A stretch of DNA of 64,000 nt from Hofstenia miamia (GCA_004352715.1 SCFE01000081.1:587096-651095), one strand, 5' to 3'. Numbered from the stretch's first letter, positions 33,573-45,520 are shown. Program-made: numbers and translations. Notes: generated from the sequence alone by a model not told the origin.

Positions 33573-35430
33573 TTGAGTGCTGGTTAATCGATATCATAAT
33601 TGAAATGCCGCTTTATCAAATTGGGAATTTTCAACAGTGTCGGTTTTGCAAATTCACAGAAATTTAATTTTGATATTTAGGCAATATCTTGCCGCTATTT
33701 CTAATTTGCTTGAATTCGAAATAGCGGCAGAATACAAGGGAGGAATTTGATTGAATGGCAGAATTCTGCTTCCGCGCTGAAGTCTAATTTGCAAAAAATT
33801 CAGACATGAGCAGGAAAACTAGCCTTCAACAATGAACAATAAACTGTACTAGGTAATTGCTTAGTAGTATTGTTTGTTATACATTGTCAGTTTTCATTTA
33901 TTGATTTTCATATAACACTTGTCAAATATTGTCTTCTGACCGGTTCCACCTATTGCACAATCGGTCACATCAAACACTGAAGTTCTCAGCACAATTCAAT
34001 TCTCTCATACATCGATGTCACTCAGAACTAGAAAATTAGCAGAGTTAAAACATTTATATATGAACTTATTTTTTTAGTATAGTTTCTACTTTTTCTTACA
34101 AATTTCAGATGAATTTTATTTAAAATTTTGACAATTACGGCTACTGAAACAATTTATATAATGTTTTAAGCAAGATAAACTTTTTGCCTGGATACCCACA
34201 CACATACCTTGGTAATAAGTCCTTAAAAAATGACTTTAGAAATTTTTTAAATAGTTAATTAATCATTTTAGAGGCATATGAGTAATTTAAACTCGGGTTT
34301 ATTCATGGCAATCATAACAAAGATTCTATAAAAAAACAAGATATTGCATTCAGTGACTCTATAATAATTTAAATCGGCGTTAGAGTCGAATACACCCGAC
34401 TACACAAAATACGAGAAAGCCAAAAAACACTGGTGCTTGGAGTCGCTTGTAATATTTCTGTTTGCTTGACTCAGCACTTTTACATTCTTGCTTGCCCTAC
34501 TGTTAAATAGTATTTTCTACCACTATGAAAATTTGTATAATTTATAACTACAAAACCCATCAATTATATTCATTTTATCTAAAAATATCAGCACTGGCAA
34601 TAATCAATTTTAAGTAGCAAAAATACGAATGAAATTTTTAGCTTAGAAATATCAAGCTCATTTTAGCCCAGCACCTTTCAGCCCAGCCCATTTCCAACTG
34701 TACACGCTCCGATTAATTTTTCCCTTGCCCACTTAATCCACACCCACAAATCACACGCTTCAGCAAATTTCATAAATCGATTTTTAGTCATTTATAAACT
34801 AAAATCAAGTTTTAGTAGTAGTAAATTTCAAACATTATTTGTTGTCACTAAGGAACTCGAAAATTACATAAGTATTCTTAGATATGCCTATTTTTTAAAA
34901 AAATTCGTGAATGTGTCATTTTTACATATTTTATCAGAAGACAGGGCCCATTGAAGAATATGGAAAATAGCAGCAAAAATATTAGGGAAAAGTTCTCTCT
35001 AATATTATGTAACTAAGATGCTGATACATTCATACTTTTACAAAAATTAAATTTTATCCAAATAAAACTCCCAAGAAGTGTCATGATATAAGATACTTTA
35101 CATAGCATAAGGAAAGTTTGCAATGTCAGTAATTAGGTTGGTGAAGCGATTCAAAAGAGGGTTATTTCCACAAACATTTTTCCTTGTTTATACATCTAAA
35201 GGTGTGTTCCCACTATCGACTTTTATCAGCAGATTTTAATCGAAAATGCAATTATTTTCGTTCACATTGGCGATTTTTTATCATCCGATTTTTTATCAGA
35301 AAAAGCGGAGTTGGAAGAGCGTTCAGACTATCGATTTTTTATGAGATGATAAATTATCATCTTTTGATTGACAGTAAGAAAAACAACAACATCTGTTTAT
35401 GGATTGGTTTGTCTTGGAATATAAACAATG
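33566..35430. other. No recognisable gene
   Basis: Contains a short hairpin at about 33691-33733 (GCCGCTATTTC and GAAATAGCGGC arms). The rest is AT-rich without a supported feature. The open frame at 35184-35441 has no motif. Confidence 0.35.
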
Positions 35431-35439
35431 TATATCAAT

Positions 35440-35686
35440 GATTTGTTTGCAATTTACGAATTTGCTAATGGTATCTGTGACCTTCGTGGAATGAATGTTA
35501 CCACTTTAAATGTTCCTTCGGCCATCACATTGAACTCTAGTCGTGCACTTGGAAAAAGTGCTCCCAAAATCTGGAATAGCCTTCCTTTCTCGCTTTGCTC
35601 ATGCGGATGATGAATCGAATTCAAATTAACATTTAAGCAGAATTTATTTTCTATTGCAATTCTTTAATGCTTATTTGTATATAGTG

Positions 35687-35722
<36 letters not shown>
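35440..35722 (+). pseudogene. LINE 3' end (RT C-terminus and TTA tail)
   Basis: The plus frame reads NSSRALGKSAPKIWNSLPF near 35535-35590, the AP.IWNSLP ending typical of CR1/L2/jockey-type ORF2 proteins. It soon stops. An (ATT)n tail at 35691-35722 closes the fragment. It is severely 5'-truncated. Confidence 0.7.
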
Positions 35723-35766
35723 GTTTTTGCGCAATAAATTGGATTATCAATACATTTTAAAATTAC

Positions 35767-35963
35767 CTTGAGAGTGTGCAAACGGTTCGATCAGCGTAAT
35801 AAGTTTTTCAGTAGCTACTTGGACGTAGGCTGCACCTTTCCTCAATAATTTCACTTCATGTAGAATCACACTCAATAATTCTTCGTTTGAGGTGACATTA
35901 CCTTGTACATCTCTTAAATCTAGAGAAGCAGATAGGTCGATGTCAAATTCTTTAGATAGTTTT
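35767..35963 (-). CDS. Coding exon of unknown domain
   Basis: A 197-nt minus stretch without stop between an acceptor (TTTCTGAAAACTTAG, ending 35964) and a strong donor (CAAG|GTAATT, at 35767/35766). Both flanks turn to stop-rich sequence. One base completes a codon at the start, 65 codons follow, and one base is left over. It reads KLSKEFDIDLSASLDLRDVQ first and continues with SNEELLSVILHEVKLLRKG, then YVQVATEKLITLIEPFAHSQ. It is amphipathic, helical-looking and has no Cys. I recognise no family. It may belong to the 5' part of the Ig-domain gene, but its exit phase does not fit the exon at 28396, so at least one exon would lie between. Confidence 0.65.
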
Positions 35964-37262
35964 CTAAGTTTTCAGAAATAAGTGCTCATTTTAAGTTATC
36001 AGTTTTACCATAAATTATAATAGCTTTTCAATTTCACGACTCTGCTAAACAGAGACGCCAAAACTAATCGTTCATAAATTAATTGGAAATGAATTGTAAT
36101 CAATTAATTGACTTCCAACTTTTGCAATTACAATTCATTAATTTGTAATAGTAACTATTTTTATAAAAGAGGAGAACTTTTCTAACTGATAACTCTACCA
36201 ATGCTGGATGCTGAAAGTATGATCTTGAAAGGTAGCGAATTCTCAAATATAAGGAACTACTTTGAAAAGAAACTGCATAAAAATTTAAATTTAAATTTTG
36301 TTTCGACTAAAAGTAGCATGCGTTCACGCTAGCAATTAATTGGAGTTGAAATGAACATTAATGGATTATTTGGTTGGGATAATGAATTGCAATGCTGCTA
36401 ATGACATAGAAAATTAATCTAACTAAGGAATGTAACTCACGTTCGGTTGCAGAGCTATATATTTAAATTAACACCAATTCCATCGATTTTAGGCCCATTT
36501 ATATGATTCATGCCAAAAAGTGCTTCATTTTTTCTGTAGTGTAGATCAATTTTGTGTAAGTTAAAAATTCATACTATAAAACTATAGAAGCTGAAATTGA
36601 AAATCTAAATTGAATCCTAGAGGAAAATAAAAAACTATTGCAATGCATGAAATTTAAAAACCTAAAAATGTAAATCTTGTTCACTGCAAGTCAGTCGATT
36701 TGTTTCCGAGGTTGTGTAATAGTTAATCCAGGTTTTTTAGGAATTCATCGCATCCTTCGGCTCATTGTGCGTAAGCCTCGTCCCAAATCCACCCGGTCTA
36801 GCCCATGTCCATATCTGATAGATAGACTTTAAAGATTCCCTTGAATATATTTTTTATAAGAGTACACACAAGCTGATTGCTAATAAGACAATATTTTCGC
36901 TAACTAAAAACCAAGCACGGTTTCTTCATACCAAAACCTAAGAAATCTATTTAAAATATTCTATGATCGTTAAAAGGAAATCACAAAGTCCACTTTTTCA
37001 GGTTAAGAATGAAAACAATCCTAGATCTACATCGCCTCTAAACAAGGATTGTAGTTAAAGTTGTAGATTAACTACTGGAATATCAAAAAGTTTTATTTCT
37101 AAAGCTGACGGTACTTACTTGGAACATTAATATAGATATTTCAATTGAATATTCAGTATGCATACAATATGTCAGCATGATGCACCACGTTAATATATCT
37201 TTCCAGAGGGAATGACAAAGGTTTCGTGAGCACTGTATATTTGGTTATTTTTAAATTAAGTA
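35964..37262. other. No recognisable gene
   Basis: AT-rich, with a locally GC-richer patch at 36710-36800 that has no open frame I could support. Confidence 0.35.
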
Positions 37263-37271
37263 ATGTATTGC

Positions 37272-37496
37272 TTCCAGCCAGAGATCAGAACTGCATGCGG
37301 ATCTGTATCAAAGATCATGTCAATTAAATATATGACTTATATGTGCTCATCTTATTGCATAAACGTGCATATTAACGCCGTAAGCAACAGCCTTTGTCGT
37401 AAGGTTAGAGTGAATCAAATATTTTCCGGTCAATATGCAACCCAATCCACAAAAAATGAAACGATCCACCAGGGATCTATATGCTCAGAAGCTAAG
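37272..37496 (+). CDS. Possible exon, Cys-containing, unrecognised
   Basis: An open plus stretch after an acceptor-like TTCCAG and before a donor (AAG|GTATGC near 37497). It has richer codon use than its surroundings and several Cys (ACGSVSKI, YMCSSYCINVH, NSLCRKVRV, GSICSEAK). There is no recognisable domain and no partner exon, so this is a weak call that may be chance. Confidence 0.25.
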
Positions 37497-37920
37497 GTAT
37501 GCTGATACATTAAACTGCTAAATAGACCTGCAATTCAATAGCAACCATGAAATTAGTTCTCATAGTGGAATGTCTTTGGTACACACGTGTAAGATTTTCA
37601 CATTTGTATGTGTACAACAAAATGGTTTTGAGTTTATTTTCCACGGGAACCCATCTTTGTGGTAGGGCGGACAATTATGAAGGTTTTTATTAAGCGAGCC
37701 AATTCAATTGCTTGCACGAGGATTAATCATTTTATTGTCAGAAATACTGAAAATATTCAGTTGTATGTTGACCTGTAAATGTAAATCAACGCTATTCTTG
37801 CAAATGCCGCCAATTACACGAATATACTAAATTTTTAGTGAATAAATCAAATGAATTTATGAAAGGTGGGGAATTCTAATAATTCTGCCATATAGGTCTC
37901 GAACAATATTGCATTAATGA

Positions 37921-38369
37921 GTTAGAAAGCCAATATGTGCAAAGTCCACTCAGAAAGTGAAAGTAATAATTATTATTAAATAAGAGTATTACTTCCAGAT
38001 GATTAAGTATAATTAATAACATATAGCCCAAAAATTTTGCGCATTTTTGATCAACAATGAAATACAATGGTTATCTTCATACCCTGACTGCGAATTTTGA
38101 GTTTACCACCCAACAAAGAGAAATTTCATTTTATTAATTATGCAATGCAATAATATATTTAATGAAACACTTTAAGCGAAATGCATTTTTATAAAATATG
38201 TACTTACATTGTTATAAAGAATGCAGGGAAAAAATTGAAAGTCATGCTTTGTTATTAATTTTCCCTCAATAATTATTTTACCTTGATGAAATAAAACATT
38301 CTTGAAAATCTGACTTAAAACACATTTAGTGACAAAAACTGGTCTCATTAACATAATTCGGTACAATTA
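37921..38369 (-). repeat. 449-bp duplicated block, copy 1
   Basis: Nearly identical to 42732-43180; the differences lie mostly at the first 30 bases, plus one at 38273. It holds a candidate exon with perfect donor at 38208. The hAT element at 38415 starts 46 bp beyond its end. Confidence 0.9.
38208..38309 (-). CDS. Candidate exon with Ig-like F strand, copy 1
   Basis: 102-nt minus stretch. The acceptor GTTTTAAGTCAG ends at 38310 and the consensus donor AACAAT|GTAAGT lies at 38208/38207. It is phase 0 at both ends and has 34 codons. It contains GKIIIEGKLITKHDFQFFPC followed by ILYNN. D-x-Q-x-F-x-C is the spacing of an Ig F strand (D-x-G-x-Y-x-C). The open frame in fact extends upstream to 38366, so the acceptor could lie further up. 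Phase 0-0 is the same as the Ig exon at 18831-18700. Whether this is a working exon of that gene is inference. Confidence 0.4.
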
Positions 38370-39119
38370 ATAATTTACGAGAAAAATAGATTACAGTTAA
38401 AACTAAGTTACAACCAGGGCCGACCAAATATGCAAAATGCATAAAATGAATAAAATTGCATAAAACGGTTTTAATTACATGAAAGTACATAAAATGGCAA
38501 AATTTAACATCTTTTCTCGATATTAGAATGTTACATAAACGCATTTAACGAAAAATTTCACCTAATTAGGTTCTATAACATCTAATCATTTTCTTTTTGC
38601 AATTTAAATAAACCTATATTTGTATAGACGGGTGAATATTTTACATTAAAATTATAATTCGATTGAGCTGATTACTGATTAGTAATTTATAATTTTAATG
38701 ATTTTAATTCATGTGATTATTAATAATTATTTAATTCAATGCAATAAATTTCAAGTCACGTACCTCGATTTCTAGACCAGTGACATGTCCCGGCTTCCTA
38801 AGTGGTAGTGGTGACATATGGATTTTAACAAATTATATTATTCTATGTAAAATATCATAGAAATTACTCTTAATGGGCTGGAGCTTTTTCCCTATTGATA
38901 TTTTTATAAAATTAGGCTCAAGCATATTTTCCACATTCATATTTTCAGTATAGTAAACAACTATTTATGAAAAAGTTCTTCAACAAGAAAATGATGACAC
39001 ATTGATATATAATTGGTTCTCGTATATTTCATCATCTTTTAAATCGCGCCTGTAAGTTGCAGTTATTTACTTTTTACTGAAGCTTCTATTGCTAAGTTAT
39101 TCACCGCTTGTGATGCCTA

Positions 39120-41130
39120 AAGCCAAAAAACGTTAATCTGAAATATTGAATGCTATTTGTACAGAATTCAAGAATTTAATCATGATAGGAAAGTTTTATT
39201 GTGTAAATTATGTGGGATTTCTGTATCCTACAGTAGGCCGGTCGTGTGTAACACAACACGTCAAGCATCAAAGAAATTTACCGTCTCCATCAATACATCA
39301 GCAGATCACACATATTAATCCAAATAAGAATAAATCTCTAACGCATGAAATTATTTATTTCATTGGACATTCTGCTTAAAAATTGGAACATTAAAAAATG
39401 CAAAACTTTTTGATATTACACCACAAACAAACTGTGTCAGTCAGTTCTGGGTTTCTGATTTATACAATGAAAAACTTGAGATGAAACAAATGCTTGCTGA
39501 TTCGTTCGTTTGGATATCATATGACGAACTATCGATATCGTGGGACTATGCAGGTACCGGATGGCCAATTCAATTCCGTTTTTCATTTTTCATTTTGATC
39601 ATTTGAAAAGATTAAATGAAAATTGACATTGAAAAACGGAAAAAGCCATTTTTCATTTTCGCTTTTCAAAATTCATTTTACAAATTTCCATTTTTTAAAT
39701 TTTTCAAAAGTAAAACAAAAATTGAAAAATGAAAAACGAAAATGAAAAATAAAAAAGAAAATGAAAAATGAAACATTTCAATTATATTTTTCGTTTTTTG
39801 ATTTCCGTTTTGGTTGTTATCATTCTTATGTAATTGCTATGTTGTTGTTTTTGAACTATTATAGCTTCTCTTAATAGTATAAAGAGTGGTTGTTTACCTA
39901 ATATGGGCATCAATTTCTTTCAATTACATTTGCGGCTACTGTTTATATTGATTAAACAATCAATGGGATAGCAATTTCATAAGAACGATAAAAACCAAAA
40001 CGAAAATCAAAAACGAAAAACGGAATTGAAATGTTTTCGTTTTTCATTTTTCGTTTTCATTTTTCAGTTTTCAATTTTTGTTTTTCTTTTGAAAAATTTA
40101 AAAAATGGAAATTCGCAAAATGAAATTTCAAAAGCGAAAATGAAAAATGGTAATTTCCGTCTTTCAATTTCAATTTTGATTTAATCTTTCCAAATGATCA
40201 AAATGAAAAATGAAAAACGGAATTGAATTGACCACCTGGTACCTGCATAGTTGGACGATGCGTAGCAAATTTGGTAGTTTAATTGTTCACTTTTAACAGA
40301 AAATTTTATCTTATAAACATTGGTATTCTTGAACAAACGAATAGCTTGACGATTGTGGGTATAAATTTCGACAGGGTTTGCTTTGTATTACTGATGGAGC
40401 TTCGTATATGTTAAAAGCGGTAAAAGCAATGGTAGTTTTTATGCCAGAGATGATACGTGTTTTTTTCTGTCCCAAAATCTTCATAAATTCGCTGATATGG
40501 TTATTGGACCAAAGGCAACGATTTGATATAATTAACTAAAAATGAGTTTAGAAAAGTACCTTTGCGTTGTCACAAATTAGAAGAAGCTCACATCCCACTG
40601 CCGCCCTCTCCGATGATCACCTGTTGGGGCACATGGATAGAACCAGTGGAATACTATCTCAATTATTATGAAATCCTCAAAAGAATAATTGAAAACTTGG
40701 AAAATGATAGTATTCAATCATTCTCCAGAAAGAACTTATTTCAAAATCGAATACTGAGATTGAAAGTGGTATAGTGGATATTTCCTCAAATATGGTTTTA
40801 TTCCTCGATGTTTGAAGCAACTTCAAGAACTCCAGTGTAATCCATCGTAGGGCCAAACAACTGATTGATGATATCAGCAATGATTTCGACGCTAACCTCA
40901 GAAGCAAGTTGGAATATATTCTTCAAAAGAATAACGGATTAAATCGACTGATTGAGAAAGATGTTGAGGGATATTCTTTGGAGGAGCAATTGTTATTGTG
41001 ACGATCTTCAGTCATCCTCTGATGTTGAAAGAGTTTTCCTGAATGCAAAACATTTTTGAGGTCCAATCGCACATGCATGACTAAGGAAAACCCTATGCAT
41101 TGTGTTAGGAATTAATTCGAAGTGCTGACT
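39120..41130 (+). pseudogene. hAT transposase, broken
   Basis: Starts with an N-terminal zinc-finger-like piece (LLCKLCGISV, then after a shift SCVTQHVKHQRN). EMKQMLADSFVWISYDELS follows near 39480-39535. After the foldback insertion come CITDGASYMLKAVKA near 40390 (catalytic Asp region) and then RCHKLEEAHIPLPPSPM near 40565. The C-terminus with SSSDVERVFLNAKHF near 41014-41060 is the hAT dimerisation motif. Many stops and frameshifts. The zinc-finger and core arrangement resembles the CGGBP1/ZBED-like hAT branch, but the subfamily is uncertain. Confidence 0.75.
39547..40249. mobile_element. Long foldback element inside the hAT
   Basis: Near-palindromic. The left arm (TATGCAGGTACC ... CAATTCAATTCCGTTTTTCA ... 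GATCATTTGAAAAG) is repeated inversely at the right for about 250 bases with scattered differences. It is dominated by GAAAAATGAAAA-type words. The flanks GTGGGAC and GTTGGAC (6 of 7) are a likely target duplication. There is no coding capacity. It splits the transposase relic, so it is younger than the hAT copy. Confidence 0.8.
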
Positions 41131-41269
41131 GGTAATTTCGTCATTTATGTTATATGATTGATATTGCATAAATAATTTTTTTTATTGCATAAATTCGCTT
41201 TTTAAGTGCATTTTTATTCACAGAAATTGATCACTTTTTATTGCACAATTGATCGGCTCTTGTTATAAC

Positions 41270-42731
41270 CATGTAAAATTTTATCGCTTTTTCAAAATTC
41301 TCCGAAGACATTTCTTATTTAAATAATGTTTATAAATAAAAAAATAATGGAATTTACGCATACAAAATATTACATTTTTGGAAGATAAACGCTCACTCTT
41401 CAACTTTCATGTGAAGTTCGTATAAAAATGAATTCATTTAGTTTTATTAGAAAAATTTGTCATTAAACATTAAATATGAATGAGAAATTTTCTTCTTAAA
41501 AGAAGACAGTATAAGATGTGCGCGTGCATGTAGAGATTACGCTTATTTCACTTTAAGTCTCTGCATCCCAAATTTGCCAGTTAATTTTTATAATAAATCT
41601 TGATGAACTTATTGAAGTTGTACTTATAAATTTCAATAGCAAAATATTTTTCAACAAAAATATGAGTAATTACATCTCTTACTGTTAACATCACACTCTG
41701 AGAACTGTGCTTATCACATAAATTTAGATCGCCCTGGATCGAGATAAGCAAGATTATCTGTAAATTTATATTGCACTTTGCAATTTGATAAAGAATTCAT
41801 CACATTCAGTGGAGTAATTAACATTTCTGTAGCAGAAACATCCATTGCTAATGCACACTTCCTGACTTGTCGAAATTATTTTGGTTAATAAGTTTTAATA
41901 TTCTCGGTTTAGAAGGACGGAATGACTTAGCAAGTACAGTCAAATTGATTCAAACACAGTTATAAATTATAAAAAAACACACTAAAGACTCGCAACAAAG
42001 CCTATAGATAATTTTGCACAAGTAAAGGCATGAAATTAACAATAAAAACTCATTTAGATTGTTAGTGACGAGACAAGTTGTCAGGACATTGGGAAAATAT
42101 ATTTTAATTTACTCATTACTTGATATTAAATATGCTTCTATTATAGTTATAAGAACAAAAAAACAATATGAAATATAGCAATTCGTTATATAGCTCAAAC
42201 TTTGTATACACATGCATCATTTTTTACTATGAATTTTATTCCCTTCCAGACATTATCTTGGTAATATTATTTTAATTCAATATGTTTTGACAATTTTAAG
42301 ACTATAATTAGAACCTGCATTTAGCATTCATGGCTCTTCATGGTGCAATTCGTCGATAGTTTCTGTGGAAAGGAAAACTTAAAACAGTAAATAATCAAGT
42401 TCAAGTCATGTGGCAATTCGAGATCGTGTGACCGATTAAAGAATTGTAAGAACTGATCTGTGCAGGAAGGCCAGTGAAGATACAACTTTAAACATTATTG
42501 AAGATTTACACAAAACTCAACACTTCTCAATCATATAAGCATCTTACAACCTCGAACTTTCATATTCAACAATATAAAAGCAGTTTGCTCGGGAGAATAT
42601 TTGACTCCAAATTTTTGGAAGCTATAGTGAGAGCGAAGTGGTCCATTTCTTTGGATTGCGCAGAATCCTGATTTCATTGAGGAAGATAACTAAGTGAAAA
42701 ATAGAAAAACACTAACTATGAAAATGGTTTA
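41270..42731. other. No recognisable gene
   Basis: AT-rich. A slightly richer patch at 42400-42660 shows short open stretches but no motif I can name. Confidence 0.3.
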
Positions 42732-43180
42732 GTTAGAAATCTAATATGTACAAAGCCCACTCAGAAAGTGAAAGTAATAATTATTATTAAATAAGAGTAT
42801 TACTTCCAGATGATTAAGTATAATTAATAACATATAGCCCAAAAATTTTGCGCATTTTTGATCAACAATGAAATACAATGGTTATCTTCATACCCTGACT
42901 GCGAATTTTGAGTTTACCACCCAACAAAGAGAAATTTCATTTTATTAATTATGCAATGCAATAATATATTTAATGAAACACTTTAAGCGAAATGCATTTT
43001 TATAAAATATGTACTTACATTGTTATAAAGAATGCAGGGAAAAAATTGAAAGTCATGCTTTGTTATTAATTTGCCCTCAATAATTATTTTACCTTGATGA
43101 AATAAAACATTCTTGAAAATCTGACTTAAAACACATTTAGTGACAAAAACTGGTCTCATTAACATAATTCGGTACAATTA
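42732..43180 (-). repeat. 449-bp duplicated block, copy 2
   Basis: Second copy of 37921-38369, offset 4811 bp, same orientation. The single internal difference (GGA to GGC codon in the candidate exon frame) is silent. Confidence 0.9.
43019..43120 (-). CDS. Candidate exon with Ig-like F strand, copy 2
   Basis: Same acceptor, donor, phase and encoded 34 residues as the 38309-38208 copy. It is either a tandem exon duplication, possibly giving alternative exons, or a recent non-functional duplication. Confidence 0.4.
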
Positions 43181-43222
43181 TGAATTTTTTCATAAGTCTT
43201 AATGTATAACAATAAAATGCAA

Positions 43223-43485
43223 CAATGTATAACAGTAAAATGCAACCCCTTCAAAATCAGAGGGGCGATAGGGTTGAAATAAGTTTTTATGTGAGCACAC
43301 TAAAGAATTTAATGTCATTGACCTTAAACAGCTTCGGAGTTTCCAAAATATTTTTATTTTTTTTAGAAAATCATTTGAACGCTAATTTATCATGAATTAA
43401 TACAAATATGCAAAATCAGGAGCACCATTAAATAAGGAGTATATCCTTTTCATTTACGTTTTAAGGCCACTCTCGATCACGACCC
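43223..43485. repeat. Duplicated block C, copy 1
   Basis: Matches 48035-48300 almost throughout (from CAATGTATAACAGTAAAATG to CTCGATCACG). No coding signal. Confidence 0.85.
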
Positions 43486-44232
43486 AGCATTGTATTGGCT
43501 AGTATTCTTATACTGCATAGTGATAGATCTCACAATCTTTAACATGGTTTTGAGGTCATGTACACATAATGGTAAGGAGAAGTCAGGGCTGCCCCTAGAG
43601 GAGTTCCTGGGGAACTTCACCCCCTCAACAGAGCACAGATGCTTCCATACCTCATGAAATAAATGTCTATAACAATAATAGTAAATTTATATTAAACATT
43701 TGTTCTACTCTATCTGCAGTGGTAAGCAATATTTGATATTGAATAATTGGAATTCGATTAATATTTTGAATACTTAGAAGAAAAATTACCAATGACTTAC
43801 AATTATTTAAGGTTCACTAAAAACGGTCTCACGAACAATAACGGATGAGAATTTGACTGAAGCATATAATCAAGTCCATTTCGAGAATCATTGTTGTCCT
43901 GTCTTGTAAATTAATACAGTATTGGCTGCTGCGAGTATACTGTACATTTTGGTGACCCAAAAATATATTATGCTTCCAACACCGAATTCACATTTTTGTA
44001 TATTGAAGGCATAACATTAACCTTTTTTTGCACCATTGTTATCTACTTTGAGACATCTGATATTGTGATGTTAAGCCTAAAGAAATTAACAATGGTCACA
44101 GTTTTTACATAAGGTATTTAATGCAGAACCAAATTTGCTATTAGTGATTATGATTACTGGCAACATTTAACTTACATTTTTGTAGAACAATTTCTTCTTA
44201 GTGCAAACAATGAATTTCATTGGTAGGTCAAT
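43485..44232. repeat. Duplicated block A, copy 1
   Basis: Starts CAGCATTGTATTGGCTAG and matches 50971-51718 nearly base for base, and 45207-45520 over its first 310 bp. It is cut by the N-run at 44233. Contains GTCATGTACACATAATGGTA and a (CTGGGGAACTTC)-like GC-richer patch at 43585-43625. No clear coding frame. Confidence 0.9.
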
Positions 44233-44253
44233 NNNNNNNNNNNNNNNNNNNNN
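44233..44253. other. Assembly gap (21 N)
   Basis: N-run joining block A copy 1 to block B copy 1. Confidence 0.98.
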
Positions 44254-45206
44254 GAGTTTGCTGCCAATAAATTTTACTTGATTAAAATGAATTTCTAATA
44301 TAATAATCAATAAGTTATTTTTGAAAAGTACAATAATAATAATAATAATAATAATAATAAGAGTAAAAGCAATATATTTGCTAAAAAGTTTACAAACAAC
44401 AATGTTTGCAAGCACTTTATTAGAATCATTGCTTCAACAGAAAACAAAAATCTATATAAACTACAAAATAAACTAAACAAAGTTTTCAAATGCATGCATT
44501 TTTTAGATGATCGTATTAATTTCTGTTGACTTAACAGCTTATGTTTTAAATTACGCTTAAATGTGTTAATATCTATTGAAAATCTAACGTCCTTATCCAC
44601 TTTATTCTAGCAATCTGCAGTGTTATATATAAATGAGTTTTCCCAATATTTTGATTTATTAAGAATACTTATTAAACATTAAAATTTCTTGGGTTATATG
44701 CAATATAGTAAGTGATATACTTAATGCAGTGGGCATTTTGATTACATGCTTAAACATCAGAGCTAAACTACCATACTTTGGTTACAAGTTTCTTGTTTTT
44801 GATATTAATAAAGTCCAAATTGCTCTGTTGATTGTAACATCTATACATTCATGCTGGAATACAAGCATACAAACATACATGAATTGGCTGCTTGCAAATG
44901 CATTTATCAATTGGATGTTTTTAGCAATATTCTTTAATTAGTGAGTGTATGAACTGCCGATGTTCATCGTTCTCAACTTATTTGAAGTTGATTCATGAAA
45001 ATTTAGTTGTTTATTTCAACACCTAGATATTTTATTATTTTTTGCGGAATATTTGCAAGGTAAATTTCAATGTCAATTTTACTTGCTATTCCTTGAGATT
45101 CATTGGGTGCAACAATCATGAATAGTGCATTATTTATATTTATTTTAAGATGGTTTTGTTTGAAATAATTGGAAAGATAATTGATGTTATATTCAATAAT
45201 TTTTTT
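44254..45206 (-). pseudogene. LINE family F C-terminal region (block B, copy 1)
   Basis: The minus strand reads MLKKIIEYNINYLSNYF, KQNHLKININNALFMI and IKYLGVEINN (45227-45003), the region after the RT catalytic box. A decayed middle follows, then KDVRFSIDINTFKRNLKHKLL-type sequence (44600-44530), the usual FKRxLKxxLL end of a LINE ORF2. An (AAT)n tract at 44331-44359 follows. Nearly the same sequence is at 50005-50970. Confidence 0.75.
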
Positions 45207-45520
45207 CAGCATTGTATTGGCTAGCATTCTTATAGCTGCATAATGATAGATCTCACAATCTCTAGCATGGTTTTGAGGTCATGTACACATAATGGTAAGG
45301 AGAAGTCTGAGGTGCCCCTAAGAGGGGTTACTGGGGGACTTCCCTCCCTCAACAGAGCACAGATGCTTCCATACCTCATGAAATAAATGTCTATAACAAT
45401 AATAGTAAATTTATATTAAACATTTGTTCTACTCCATGCAATGGTAAGCAATATTTGATATTGAATAATTGGAATTCAATTAATATTTTGAATACTTAGA
45501 AGAAAAATCACTAATGACTT
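45207..45520. repeat. Duplicated block A, copy 2 (partial)
   Basis: Continues directly from block B and breaks off after about 310 bp, where it meets a further LINE piece at 45537. Confidence 0.9.

Larger units (their letters stand above)
38415..41261 (+). mobile_element. hAT transposon with 8-bp target duplication
   Basis: Flanking 8-mers GTTACAAC (38407-38414) and GTTATAAC (41262-41269) match in 7 of 8, with T2 and A7 as in hAT targets. The ends are CAGGGCCGACCAAATATGCA and, on the other strand, AAGAGCCGATCAATTGTGCA (15 of 20). Subterminal TGCATAAA motifs recur at both ends. It encodes a decayed transposase and is itself interrupted by a foldback element. About 2.85 kb. Confidence 0.85.

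Noticed and set aside
33566-34800. Search for tRNA-like cloverleaf or CRISPR-type repeats, here and across the window
   Set aside because: None found. The only regularly spaced short repeats are microsatellites and the 30-bp LINE repeat.
43590-43625. GC-richer CCCCT/AGGGG patch in block A as a possible SINE head
   Set aside because: No A/B boxes or tRNA-like sequence; it is part of the duplicated block.
44307-44600. Leucine-rich end of the minus frame here and at 50058-50351
   Set aside because: The poly-Leu is an (AAT)n microsatellite after the LINE C-terminus, not a membrane segment.
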